From contig NZ_CP048115.1 in NCBI RefSeq assembly GCF_010093045.1, positions 558,001 through 622,000 of the forward strand: 64,000 nt of DNA, read 5' to 3'. The position numbers and the translations under genes were made by a program. The DNA is from Mucilaginibacter sp. 14171R-50. Its GTDB lineage: Bacteria > Bacteroidota > Bacteroidia > Sphingobacteriales > Sphingobacteriaceae. Below, piece after piece: positions 25,743-34,224 of the stretch. The number at the start of each line of letters is the position of its first letter. The stretch's first letter is position 1. The notes beneath the pieces are model-generated. The model made no database searches, was not told where the DNA came from, and saw only the letters and a program-made list of their open reading frames with translations.

Positions 25743-26586
25743 AGGCTTTGAGCACTTGTTTTGCTTCCCCAAGGCCCTCAATACCAAGTTCAACTATATC
25801 GCCGGGCTTTAAATATAATGGTGGTTTCATACCTAAACCTACCCCTGCAGGTGTACCTGTAGATATCACATCGCCGGGCAACAAGGTCATGAACTGACTT
25901 ATATAAGCCACTAAATAAGGGATATTGAATATCAGGTTTGATGTGCTGCCGTCCTGAACAATTTTGCCGTTAAGGGATAACCACAAGCGCAGGTTATGTA
26001 CATCTTCGATCTCATCTGTTGTAGCTAAAAACGGGCCTACCGGTGCAAAGGTATCGCAGCCTTTGCCCTTATCCCAGGTGCCATTACGTTCTAATTGAAA
26101 CTCTCTTTCAGACACGTCGTTATGCAGGCAATATCCCGCCACATAATCCATCGCTTCGCTTTCTTCAATATAGCTGGCCTTTTTGCCGATCACCACAGCC
26201 AATTCTACTTCCCAATCGGTTTTTACGGAGTTTTTAGGAATAACAATATCATCATTGGGACCCACCAGGGCCGTAGTTGACTTAAGGAACAAGATAGGCT
26301 CCTTTGGCAGCGGCGCGTTCGTCTCCTCGGCATGATCTTTATAATTAAGGCCTATACAAACAATTTTTGAAGGGCGTGCAAACGGGCTGCCTAATCGTTC
26401 GCTATCGGCAATTTTTGTAAGCTTTCCCTCGTTTTCGTTGATAAATTGCCGTAGCCTGTTTAGCCCGTCGTTCTCAAAAAAGGCTTCGTTATAATCCTCT
26501 CCAAAGGCCGATGTGTCGTATTTTACATCATTAATGATAACACCGGTTTTTTCGTTACCTGCCGCGCCGTATCGTATCAGTTTCAT
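25729..26586 (-). CDS. Fumarylacetoacetate hydrolase-family protein (diketo-acid hydrolase)
   Basis: The 285 residues show the FAH-fold core: KIVCIGLNYKDHAEE, then DWEVELAVVIGKKASYI with the acidic metal ligands, and GDVISTGTPAGVGLG near the end. In deoxy-sugar pathways this family cleaves 2,4-diketo-3-deoxy acids to pyruvate and lactate (as for L-fuconate), which fits its neighbours. Oxaloacetate decarboxylase-type activity is an alternative. It is followed by the lactonase gene with a 14-base overlap; the SDR gene lies 156 bases upstream, separated by repeat-like DNA. Confidence 0.88.
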   Translation of the reverse strand: MKLIRYGAAGNEKTGVIINDVKYDTSAFGEDYNEAFFENDGLNRLRQFINENEGKLTKIADSERLGSPFARPSKIVCIGLNYKDHAEETNAPLPKEPILFLKSTTALVGPNDDIVIPKNSVKTDWEVELAVVIGKKASYIEESEAMDYVAGYCLHNDVSEREFQLERNGTWDKGKGCDTFAPVGPFLATTDEIEDVHNLRLWLSLNGKIVQDGSTSNLIFNIPYLVAYISQFMTLLPGDVISTGTPAGVGLGMKPPLYLKPGDIVELGIEGLGEAKQVLKAYAKD

Positions 26587-26594
26587 TTATTTAA

Positions 26595-26740
26595 TAGTGA
26601 GTAGTAAAAGGGTTAAATGGTGAACAGTTGATGGTTCTCTGTTAAAAGAAAGTTGGTAGCAGATGATTGATAAAGCATTCCAGCACTTAAATTTCGGAAT
26701 ATTTGACCGCACGCCACTCAACCATTCTCTATTCACCATA
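26595..26740. repeat. Intergenic short-word repeat with inverted arms
   Basis: The gap between the SDR and FAH genes begins with GTGAGTAGTAAAAGGG and AAATGGTGAACAGTTGATGG; near its other end the minus strand reads TTATGGTGAATAGAGAATGG. The two arms are imperfect inverted copies of a TGGTGAAxAG word. No coding potential is seen. Confidence 0.4.
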
Positions 26741-26742
26741 AA

Positions 26743-27507
26743 TTAATTGTTTAATTTTATAAAGCCCCCGTCTATGGGGTAATCGCAGCCTGTTATAAAG
26801 CCTGCTTCGTCGCTGCACAGGTATAAGGCCAGTGCCGCAACTTCCTCGGGCCTGCCCATGCGGCCAATGGGCTGGCTTTTTGAGAGCTTTTCAAAAATCT
26901 CTTCTTCGCGGCCCGCATAATTTTTCGATATAAAGCCATCAACAAACGGCGTGTGCACCCTGGCCGGCGAAATGGTATTACACCGGATATGATCTGCAAG
27001 ATAATCTCGCGCTACCGAAAGGCTCATGGCCATAATGGCGCCCTTGCTCATGGAATAGGCAAACCTATCGGTAATACCCACCGTTGCCGCAATTGATGCC
27101 ATATTAAGAATAACCCCACCGCCGTTTACTTTCATTAAAGGCACAGCCGCATACAAGGCGTTGTAAGCCCCCTTAACATTCACGTTATATACACGGTCAA
27201 GATCGGCTCCTGTTGTGCCTTCCAGGCTGCCTATGTGTGCTATGCCTGCATTATTTACCAGGATGTCAACCACCCCTATCCGTTTAAATACATCCAGTAC
27301 CTGTTCTTGCAGGCTTATATCGGCAGTATAACCAAAGGCATTGCCGCCACCGGATTGTATTTCTCCGATGGTTTGCGTGGCGGCATCTTCATTAAGTTCA
27401 ATGATATGTACCGTGGCACCTTGCCGGGCAAAAAGCACCGAAATGGCCCTACCAATCCCGCTGCCCCCACCTGTTATTACCGCGTGTTTATTTTTTAAGC
27501 TGAACAT
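26743..27507 (-). CDS. SDR-family dehydrogenase (sugar or sugar-acid)
   Basis: A 254-residue classical short-chain dehydrogenase: cofactor motif TGGGSGIGRA at residues 12-21, NNAG, catalytic Ser in NMASIAA, and YSMSK for the Tyr/Lys pair. The end (GCDYPIDGGFIKLNN) is typical. An acidic residue after the second strand (IIELN) points to NAD rather than NADP. In context it would oxidise L-fucose or a related sugar, or 2-keto-3-deoxy-L-fuconate. Only one such enzyme is in the cluster, so which step it catalyses is undecided. It starts 9 bases after the UxaA-type gene ends. Confidence 0.88.
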   Translation of the reverse strand: MFSLKNKHAVITGGGSGIGRAISVLFARQGATVHIIELNEDAATQTIGEIQSGGGNAFGYTADISLQEQVLDVFKRIGVVDILVNNAGIAHIGSLEGTTGADLDRVYNVNVKGAYNALYAAVPLMKVNGGGVILNMASIAATVGITDRFAYSMSKGAIMAMSLSVARDYLADHIRCNTISPARVHTPFVDGFISKNYAGREEEIFEKLSKSQPIGRMGRPEEVAALALYLCSDEAGFITGCDYPIDGGFIKLNN

Positions 27508-27516
27508 TGTAATGCT

Positions 27517-29181
27517 TTATAATGAAACCCCTCTCTTCCAGGGGATGAAATCGTCCTGTCCTAAAATTACCGCTTTGGGTTGTTTTAGCCCGCTGGCCAC
27601 TTCTATCACATAATCCAGCATGCGTGTGGCCGATTGGGCTATAGTTTCTTCGCCTTCGATGATAGTGCCGCAATTTATATCCAAAATGTCGGGCATTTTG
27701 TTGAACACCGCTGAATTTGTGGCCACTTTAATAACCGGTGCAATGGGGTTACCCGTAGGGGTACCCAGGCCTGTTGTAAACAAAACCACATTCGCGCCCG
27801 CTGCTACTTCGGCGGTGCTGCTTTCTACATCGCTACCTGGCGTGCACAGCAGGTTAAGCCCGGGCCTGGTTACTTTTTCGGGATAATCAAGCACAGCGGT
27901 TACCGGCGATGTTCCGCCTTTTTTTGCAGCACCGGCAGATTTTATAGCATCGGTGATCAGGCCATCCCTGATGTTGCCCGGCGATGGATTGGCATAAAAG
28001 CCCGAACCATCGGCTTCGGCACGGGCGTTGTAGGTTCGCATCAGGTGCATAAACCTCAGCGCCTCCGCTTCATCCACACACCTGTCGCTCATCTCTTGTT
28101 CTACGCCGCAAAGTTCAGGGAATTCTGACAGGATAACGCTGCCACCCAACCCTACCAAAATATCAGACAGATACCCCAGCGCGGGGTTTGCCGATATACC
28201 CGAAAACCCGTCCGAGCCTCCGCACTCTAATCCTATGCACAGTTTAGATAACGGGGCGGGTTGCCGCACCTGCTTATTGGCTTCCATCAGCCCGGCAAAG
28301 GTTTGCTTCAGCGCTTCATGAAGTAACTTGCTTTCCGTACCCATTTTTTGCTGTTCGAGCATTATCAGCGGCTTACTAAATCCGGGGTCGCGTTTTTTGA
28401 TCTCTTCCTGTAGTATCCCTGCCTGCGCATGCTGGCATCCCAAACTGAGTACGGTTGCACCCGCCACATTGGGATGGGTGATATATCCGGCTAATAAACC
28501 ACACAAAGCGTCAGAATCCGTACGGGTGCCACCGCAGCCCATATCGTGGTTCAGAAACTTTATCCCGTCGATATTCTCGAACAGCTTTTTTGCAGTTTGC
28601 CCTACTGGGGATGGTTGCAGATCGGCCTGTAAAATATCAGCTGCTGTTTTACCCGATCGGTACATCGCTATCAGGTCATCTACTTCGCTTTCGTATCCCC
28701 GCGGTTGGGCAAAACCAAGCTTCGCCGCCAGTGCATCCTTTAAAACGTTGATGTTCCTGTTCTCGCAAAAAACCAATGGTATCACCAGCCAGTAGTTTGC
28801 TGTACCCACCGAGCCATCCGCACGATGGAAACCCATAAAAGTTTTGTGGCGGTAAGCATCCGCAGCGGCCGGTACTGTCCAATCCGTTTTACGGCTGCCC
28901 AGTTTAAAATCATCCGCGGCATGCCTGATGTTATTTACGGTTAAGGCTGCGCCTTGCGGTATAGGCTGGTTAGCCTTACCTACCAGTACACCATACATAT
29001 AAACAGGCGCTTCGGGCTCAAGCGCGGCAATAGTAAATTTATGCTTTGCTTCAACCGGCGTTAACAGGGCGAAGCTATGCCCGTTAAAATTCACCGGAGT
29101 GCCCGCCGCAAGGCTGGTTAAAGCCACCAGCACGTTATCGGCCGGGTGAATTTGTATATAGGTAGGCTTTTCTGCAGGCAT
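27517..29181 (-). CDS. UxaA-family sugar-acid dehydratase (altronate/fuconate type)
   Basis: The 554 residues have a small SAF domain at the start (about 8-90, YIQIHPADNVLVAL), fused to a UxaA core: GFHRADGSVGTANYWLVIP, NHDMGCGG, LSLGCQH, GLECGGSDGFSGISANPALG. The cysteines in the last motifs fit the iron-dependent active site of altronate/galactarate dehydratases. It would turn an aldonic acid into a 2-keto-3-deoxy acid. With the lactonase, SDR and FAH genes it suggests non-phosphorylative breakdown of a deoxy sugar such as L-fucose or L-rhamnose; exact substrate is inference. Confidence 0.9.
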   Translation of the reverse strand: MPAEKPTYIQIHPADNVLVALTSLAAGTPVNFNGHSFALLTPVEAKHKFTIAALEPEAPVYMYGVLVGKANQPIPQGAALTVNNIRHAADDFKLGSRKTDWTVPAAADAYRHKTFMGFHRADGSVGTANYWLVIPLVFCENRNINVLKDALAAKLGFAQPRGYESEVDDLIAMYRSGKTAADILQADLQPSPVGQTAKKLFENIDGIKFLNHDMGCGGTRTDSDALCGLLAGYITHPNVAGATVLSLGCQHAQAGILQEEIKKRDPGFSKPLIMLEQQKMGTESKLLHEALKQTFAGLMEANKQVRQPAPLSKLCIGLECGGSDGFSGISANPALGYLSDILVGLGGSVILSEFPELCGVEQEMSDRCVDEAEALRFMHLMRTYNARAEADGSGFYANPSPGNIRDGLITDAIKSAGAAKKGGTSPVTAVLDYPEKVTRPGLNLLCTPGSDVESSTAEVAAGANVVLFTTGLGTPTGNPIAPVIKVATNSAVFNKMPDILDINCGTIIEGEETIAQSATRMLDYVIEVASGLKQPKAVILGQDDFIPWKRGVSL

Positions 29182-29280
29182 TGCTAATTGATACGCTTTT
29201 AAAAGTTTCTGTTTTACGAATATATAAAAGCTTATAATTATTTACTGTAAAAATTACCTTTAATGTAAAATTATGTGAAT

Positions 29281-29310
29281 AAAAAAAATCCCCCATAAGG
29301 TGGAGGATTT
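29281..29310 (-). terminator. Terminator at the end of the respiratory/OmpA transcript
   Basis: Stem AAATCCCCCA / TGGAGGATTT with loop TAAGG; the one mismatch becomes G-U on the minus strand, which continues with a run of T (29288-29281). It lies 37 bases after the stop of the OmpA-like gene. Confidence 0.7.
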
Positions 29311-29347
29311 GATATAATGGATTATGCTATTAAAAAGATGGATTATT

Positions 29348-30175
29348 TTATTTACTTATCAAGTTGTATAATTCGTCCAGCTTTGGCGACAACACGATCT
29401 CGATACGTCTGTTCTTTGAAAGTGCTTCGGGAGAGTTACCGGTATCAATCGGCTGAAATTCTCCTTTCCCTGTAGCGGTTAATCTTTTAGGGTCGATATT
29501 TTCGTTTTCGGTAAGGTAACGGGTTACAGATGTTGCCCGCAATACGCTTAAATCCCAGTTATCTTTGATCTGGCCAAGGTTCTTTATCTTCTTGTTATCG
29601 GTATGGCCTTCAACGGCTATATTGATATCGGCTTCTTTATTCAGTACAGCCGCAAGCTGCTTCAGCGCCTGTTTACCTTTTTCGTCGATCACAATGCTAC
29701 CCGACGGGAAAAGCAATTTATCGGTTAATGATACATACACCTTGCCGTTACGTATATCAACAGTAAGCCCGCTTTGCTGAAAACCAAGCAAAGCCTTTTG
29801 CAACTTATCTTTCAGCGCGTTGGTCGCCTCGTCGCGTTTGCGCAAAATCTCTTCAACTTCTTTAAGCCGCGCTTCACGTTTTTGCAGGTCGGTAGATAAC
29901 TGGCTTACTTTTGACGAACTGGCATTATAATTTTTATCAAGAGCATTATACTTATCATTTAAACCCTTATAATTTCCTTTTAGCGTGGCAAGTTCCTGGC
30001 GTATGCGTGCTGTGTCGGCTATCAGTTGCGAAACCTGCTCTTCTAATGCAGTGGTACGGTTAGCTAACGAATCGCGCTCGGCTAATAAAGCCTTGTGCTT
30101 TTTTGGCGACATTACTACGCACGATTGCAGTGCAGAAATAAGCAGAGCGGCTAACAGTAAGTGTTTAAATTTCAT
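29348..30175 (-). CDS. OmpA-family lipoprotein with coiled coil
   Basis: From the ATG at 30175 (a TTG two codons upstream is less likely) the product has 275 residues: lipoprotein signal ending LQSCVVM (Cys19), a coiled coil at about 28-120 rich in Leu/Asn/Lys heptads, and an OmpA C-terminal domain at about 140-265 with VEGHTDNKKI, LSVLRATSVTRYLTE and KNRRIEIVLSP. It would anchor the outer membrane to peptidoglycan. It follows the DUF2461 gene after 21 bases and appears to be the last gene of the long minus-strand respiratory locus. A link to respiration is not implied by its domains. Confidence 0.9.
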   Translation of the reverse strand: MKFKHLLLAALLISALQSCVVMSPKKHKALLAERDSLANRTTALEEQVSQLIADTARIRQELATLKGNYKGLNDKYNALDKNYNASSSKVSQLSTDLQKREARLKEVEEILRKRDEATNALKDKLQKALLGFQQSGLTVDIRNGKVYVSLTDKLLFPSGSIVIDEKGKQALKQLAAVLNKEADINIAVEGHTDNKKIKNLGQIKDNWDLSVLRATSVTRYLTENENIDPKRLTATGKGEFQPIDTGNSPEALSKNRRIEIVLSPKLDELYNLISK

Positions 30176-30196
30176 GATCAATCAGATTTAAGTATA

Positions 30197-30859
30197 TCAA
30201 GCTATCGCGTTTTTCAGAAAAACATTCATAGGGTATATCCTGCTGCACAAAGCCACAATTTCTGTTGCGGCGCCGGCGCGCACTACTTCCTTATCTTTAA
30301 GTGGATGCCAGGCTACAAAACTTTTTAATTTTAACAGATCGATGTTTTCGTTATCGGCATCATAGCCCTTTGGGGTTGTCTTTAACTGGTCTTGTTTCCT
30401 GAACTCGCCAAACAGCTTTATAAATTCTTCGTCGTCGATTATCTTTTTCAGATCTTCGGCATTATAATCAATTTCCTGGCGTATGGCTTTGAGATGATCG
30501 GCTTCGGGCATCCAATAGCCCCCGGCTATAAAAGATTTACCTGGTTGTATATGTAAGTAATATTCAACCCCGCCGGGTTTTAAACCCTGGGTTGGCAGGC
30601 TTATGCCAAAGTTGTTTTTGTAAGGCGTTTTATTTTTGCTGAAGCGTATATCGCGGTAAATACGCATTACGCACTTTTTGGGGTCAAGGTCGGCGCTAAC
30701 GCTGGGGTCAACTTTGTGCAGCTTGTTAATAACATCGGCGGCAAGCTCAATTACGTTGGCACGCGCATCGTCGTATCGGTCTTTATTTTCCTGAAACCAC
30801 TCCCTGTTATTATTTTCAACAAGCTCTTTTAAAAAGTCAAGCGTTTGGGGCCTTATCAT
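30197..30859 (-). CDS. DUF2461 (TIGR02453) family protein
   Basis: The 220 residues match the DUF2461 pattern: TLDFLKELVENNNREWFQENKDRYD at the start, KKCVMRIYRDIRFSKNKTPYKNNFGI, and GGVEYYLHIQPGKSFIAGGYW. It is soluble and without a known reaction. A TACTTTGG directly before the ATG resembles a -7 box, so it may also have its own nearly leaderless start. It lies 52 bases after the small membrane protein gene at the tail of the oxidase cluster. Confidence 0.88.
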   Translation of the reverse strand: MIRPQTLDFLKELVENNNREWFQENKDRYDDARANVIELAADVINKLHKVDPSVSADLDPKKCVMRIYRDIRFSKNKTPYKNNFGISLPTQGLKPGGVEYYLHIQPGKSFIAGGYWMPEADHLKAIRQEIDYNAEDLKKIIDDEEFIKLFGEFRKQDQLKTTPKGYDADNENIDLLKLKSFVAWHPLKDKEVVRAGAATEIVALCSRIYPMNVFLKNAIA

Positions 30860-30911
30860 CCAAAGTATCTGTTTGTGGTTTAGTGCGGTTGCCTGTCATC
30901 AACCAATAGTG

Positions 30912-31187
30912 TTAATTCAGGTGCAGTTTCTCGCTTCGCATGTTCAGTTCAACATTTTTACGACGGTATTTTTTCAGCCAGATGTAGGCTACTACAGCCA
31001 CAGCCAGATAAGGAGCAGCCAATAAATATACTATGCCATTGTTTAAGCCATTGGTAGTTTTGGCTCCGCTTTTTGAATTGGTTTCGACATTAGAAGCACA
31101 CATAGCACATTGTGCCTTAACCGGCACTACACTGCATACCAATAAGCCCAATACTAACGCGATGTATAAAAATTTTAACTTTTTCAT
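30912..31187 (-). CDS. Small oxidase-cluster membrane protein (91 aa)
   Basis: A signal peptide (about 1-25, ending VKAQ) is followed by CAMCASN and, at about 51-69, one TM helix with a basic cytoplasmic tail (KKYRRKN). This would place the CxxC in the periplasm, next to the membrane. Such small proteins are frequent after SCO/DUF420 genes in Bacteroidota oxidase operons, but no function is known to me. It starts 6 bases after the DUF420 gene. A role in copper or haem handling is only suggested by context and the CxxC. Confidence 0.7.
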   Translation of the reverse strand: MKKLKFLYIALVLGLLVCSVVPVKAQCAMCASNVETNSKSGAKTTNGLNNGIVYLLAAPYLAVAVVAYIWLKKYRRKNVELNMRSEKLHLN

Positions 31188-31193
31188 GGTTGG

Positions 31194-31772
31194 TTAATTA
31201 AAGTGGTAGTAAGGCCTGATCATCAAATATACAACAACACCCGATAAGGTAACAAACAACCATATAGGGAACGTCCATCTTACCAATTTCTTATGTTTTT
31301 GTACCTGCATTTGCAACCCGCGGTAAAAGCTTAACAGTATAAGTGGTAAAACCCCGGCGGCAAGTATAATATGCGGCACAAGTATATACAAGTAAACAGT
31401 TCTTGAACTCCCCGCCGCCGCACGTTCAGCATCTGATAACAGCCCGTTGCCGTCTATATCCCCATAAACGGTATCATTACGCATCAGGTAATGGAACAGG
31501 ATATACGATACCAGGAACAACGACGACAGGCAAAAGGTAGTGATGTTCAGCCGCTTGTGTATTGTAATTTTGCCCTGTTTAATAAAATATAACGACGTTA
31601 ACAGCAATATACTGCAGGTACCATTAAGTATGGCATTAAGCAAGGGCAAATAGGGAGTGAACGCGGGCGGAGTAGCCGGCCCGGGTATAAGATGGCGGTT
31701 AAGCACAATAACCACGGCTATAACAAATACGGTTATACCGGCAACAAATCGGAATATGAATTTATCTGTCAT
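31194..31772 (-). CDS. DUF420 membrane protein with an EF-hand-like loop
   Basis: From the ATG at 31772 (the longer frame from 31817 adds an unconserved stretch) the protein has 192 residues and five TM helices, matching DUF420/YozB proteins of cytochrome oxidase clusters. Conserved helix residues are present (IHKRLNITTF, LFHYLM, LVPHIILA). Between the third and fourth helices, at residues 105-116, is a perfect EF-hand-type loop DIDGNGLLSDAE, where relatives I remember have a short Gly-rich turn. It lies among SCO and a small CxxC protein, consistent with an oxidase assembly role; the exact role is unknown. Confidence 0.85.
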   Translation of the reverse strand: MTDKFIFRFVAGITVFVIAVVIVLNRHLIPGPATPPAFTPYLPLLNAILNGTCSILLLTSLYFIKQGKITIHKRLNITTFCLSSLFLVSYILFHYLMRNDTVYGDIDGNGLLSDAERAAAGSSRTVYLYILVPHIILAAGVLPLILLSFYRGLQMQVQKHKKLVRWTFPIWLFVTLSGVVVYLMIRPYYHFN

Positions 31773-31862
31773 TCTGTTGTATATATTAGGAAAACCTAAA
31801 AGAAAAAGGGCTTGCAATTATTTATGTCCTGTTACTTTATCCTGGTATCCTTATTCTTTTAT

Positions 31863-32561
31863 CTAATAAAGCGGTTTATCAACTTTACGTAATTCTTCCG
31901 CTATCAGTACCTTTATCTCGTCGTTAAGTTTGGTGATATCGGCTGCAGATGTACCATCGTAATACCCTCTTATACGTTTTTCGGCATCTATGAGTATGAG
32001 CTTGTCGCTGTAAATAAAGTCGTGCTCGTTTTTTTGCACGGCATTAACCAAAAAGCCATTACGTGCCAGGCTATAGGTGGTAGCAGTATCGCCCGATAAA
32101 AAAAGCCATTTATTAGTCGTTTCGTATCTCGAGCTATACTTCTTTAGTGCAGGTGGCGTATCGCGTTCAGGGTCTACCGTTATCGATGTAAAATAAACCA
32201 TGCGGTTTTTACGGTACGCATATACCAGTTCGCTGATGTTCTTATTTACCGCGCTGCAAATATCCGGGCAATTGGTATAAAAAAAACTGGCAACAAATAT
32301 TTTTTTGTCGAAGTTTTTAAAAGACACCGGTTTGCCATTTTGGTCTGTCAGGTTAAAATCGCTCAGTTTGTGGTAAATGGTATCAGGGATATACTTACCG
32401 TGAAACTTGTGCCCTGTTTTGGCTACCATTTTTGGCCCGTAAAAAGGCAGCGGCTTATACCTGTTTTTACCTTTAGCGGTTAGTAAATAATATAAAAATC
32501 CCGGTAAAGCTAATATCAATACCAGGATTATTATTTTTTTTAGGATGTATCCTTTACGCAT
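31863..32561 (-). CDS. SCO1/SenC-family copper chaperone
   Basis: SCO proteins deliver copper to the CuA centre of oxidase subunit II or reduce its cysteines. The 232 residues have an N-terminal TM anchor (about 8-27) and a thioredoxin-fold domain with copper ligands Cys98 and Cys102 in TNCPDIC and His180 in NEHDFIY. ITVDPERDTP is the usual family signature. Its start overlaps the stop of the subunit IV gene by one base. Position between oxidase subunits and DUF420 supports CuA assembly as the job. Confidence 0.92.
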   Translation of the reverse strand: MRKGYILKKIIILVLILALPGFLYYLLTAKGKNRYKPLPFYGPKMVAKTGHKFHGKYIPDTIYHKLSDFNLTDQNGKPVSFKNFDKKIFVASFFYTNCPDICSAVNKNISELVYAYRKNRMVYFTSITVDPERDTPPALKKYSSRYETTNKWLFLSGDTATTYSLARNGFLVNAVQKNEHDFIYSDKLILIDAEKRIRGYYDGTSAADITKLNDEIKVLIAEELRKVDKPLY

Positions 32562-32902
32562 TACATCCTAAGGTCTATCCAGTAATGGCTTTCGTTTGTA
32601 AGCACTAATATTAAGCCTATGATAAACAATATAGGCACTATGATAGATAGGGCTAACCCGATCCTTTCGAACTTTAAGTGCATAAAGTACGCAACAATGT
32701 AAAACGCTTTAGCCAGCGTTAACACTATGTATATAGGGTTGGCTGTATGCAAAGGTATAATTCCCTTGGGCACCAATACCAATGCAATAATAAATTCAAC
32801 AACCGTTATGGCAAGTAAAATGCCAAATACTTTCCATATTTTTTTCCGGGTCATTCCTTCACCGTGCTCGTCGTGGTGAACTTCTGTTGTTTCTGATGAC
32901 AT
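32561..32902 (-). CDS. Cytochrome c oxidase subunit IV-type protein
   Basis: A 113-residue protein with three TM helices and the subunit IV pattern of caa3-type oxidases (VLTLAKAFYIVAYFMHLKFE). The N-terminus is His/Glu-rich (VHHDEHGEG), like that of subunit I in this cluster. It is a small structural subunit of the aa3 oxidase. It lies 20 bases after the subunit III gene and touches the SCO gene. Confidence 0.88.
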   Translation of the reverse strand: MSSETTEVHHDEHGEGMTRKKIWKVFGILLAITVVEFIIALVLVPKGIIPLHTANPIYIVLTLAKAFYIVAYFMHLKFERIGLALSIIVPILFIIGLILVLTNESHYWIDLRM

Positions 32903-32922
32903 ATGTATATCAGGTTAAAATT

Positions 32923-33633
32923 TTAAACTAAGTAAAAGAAAGTAAATACAAATACCCAAACAAGGTCTACAAAGTGCCAGTAAAGGCCAACTTTTTCTAT
33001 CATTAAATAGCTGCCGCGTTTTTGGTAAGTACCTAACAATACGTTCACTGTTATAATGATATTAATGATAACGCCGCTAAATACGTGGAACCCGTGGAAA
33101 CCTGTTATGGTGAAAAACAAATTCGCGAATTGCTGCGTGTAGGTGGTTGACAGTGGCGCCCCTTCGTGAAAGTATTCTTTCAGATCGTGCGGGATACTGC
33201 CCCACCAAAAGCCTTCGTGGTGTAAGTGCGACCACTCCAACGCCTGGCAACCTAAAAACATAAACCCGCCAATTATAGTGAGTATCATCCAGGTTACTAC
33301 TTCCTTCTTTGCCATCCGGTGCCCTGCTTCTACTGCCAGCACCATGGTTACCGAACTCATGATCAGGATAAACGTCATTAAGCCCACAAATACAAGCGGT
33401 GCACCATGATCTATCATGCCGGGAACCGACTGGAAGATAAGATCGGCAGCGGGCCAGCTATTAGAGCTAAAACGCAATGAGCCATAGGCTATTAGTAACG
33501 ATGAAAAGGTAAACGCATCCGACAGGAGGAAAAACCACATCATCATTTTACCATACTCAACATTAAATGGCGATTTGCCTCCGGACCACGGCGTGGTTTT
33601 TACTTCATCAATAGGTGATAATTGTGCACTCAT
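32923..33633 (-). CDS. ctaE: Cytochrome c oxidase subunit III (larger copy)
   Basis: The 236 residues have six to seven TM helices with the family motifs FTITGFHGFHVFSG, EGFWWGSIP and YWHFVDLVWVFVFTFFYLV, the last being the diagnostic C-terminal helix. This subunit stabilises subunit I and its oxygen entry. A second, shorter subunit III gene lies directly upstream (6-base gap). Two tandem subunit III genes are usual in Bacteroidota aa3 clusters; whether both are in the complex cannot be told from sequence. Confidence 0.92.
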   Translation of the reverse strand: MSAQLSPIDEVKTTPWSGGKSPFNVEYGKMMMWFFLLSDAFTFSSLLIAYGSLRFSSNSWPAADLIFQSVPGMIDHGAPLVFVGLMTFILIMSSVTMVLAVEAGHRMAKKEVVTWMILTIIGGFMFLGCQALEWSHLHHEGFWWGSIPHDLKEYFHEGAPLSTTYTQQFANLFFTITGFHGFHVFSGVIINIIITVNVLLGTYQKRGSYLMIEKVGLYWHFVDLVWVFVFTFFYLV

Positions 33634-33639
33634 GTGTTT

Positions 33640-34224
33640 TTATTGTTGGTTCAAAAGTAAAAAAACATACAGATAAATCCATATTATATCGACAAAATGC
33701 CAAAAAATAGCAGACATCTGCATACTGTGTAAATTTTTAACCTGCGCTATGCTGCGGTAACTACGCCAAAGCGTATTTGCCAATAACAACAGGCCGGCTA
33801 AAATGTGTATTAAATGCATCCATATAAATACATATATGAACGATTGTGATGCGTTTGGGTTAGAAAAGTAAACCCCCATACCGGGCAAAAGTATAAGCCA
33901 CGCGTATACCTGGATGGCAAAAAATACAAGCCCTAAAAGTATGGTTAATGAAAGGTACAACCGTTGTTTGCCATACTGTAAAGCACGGGTGGCTTTTGAG
34001 GATAAAAACATGGTTATACTGCTCAGTACAATTACTACTGTACTGTATGTAAAAATACCGGGCAATTTAATGTTCATGCCATGCGCAGAACTGCCGCCCG
34101 CATAAACGATAAACCCGCTGGTTAACGCCGCAAAAAACATAAACGAAGTGAATATGAATATCCACATGTTAAACCTTTTAGGCGCCAGATCATATCTATC
34201 TTCTTGCTGCATCTGAGTAATCAT
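33640..34224 (-). CDS. Cytochrome c oxidase subunit III-like protein (shorter copy)
   Basis: The 194 residues have five TM helices and share the subunit III end motif (IFWHFVDIIWIYLYVFLLL) and the MHLIHILAGLLLL helix. It lacks the first two helices of a full subunit III, like many five-helix forms. Its ATG overlaps the stop of ctaB by 4 bases, so it is coupled to haem O synthase. It and the larger copy downstream probably descend from one duplication. Confidence 0.9.
   Translation of the reverse strand: MITQMQQEDRYDLAPKRFNMWIFIFTSFMFFAALTSGFIVYAGGSSAHGMNIKLPGIFTYSTVVIVLSSITMFLSSKATRALQYGKQRLYLSLTILLGLVFFAIQVYAWLILLPGMGVYFSNPNASQSFIYVFIWMHLIHILAGLLLLANTLWRSYRSIAQVKNLHSMQMSAIFWHFVDIIWIYLYVFLLLNQQ

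Noticed and set aside
30176..30181. TTG start two codons before the OmpA-like ATG
   Set aside because: ATG at 30175 gives a normal lipoprotein signal; nothing supports the TTG.
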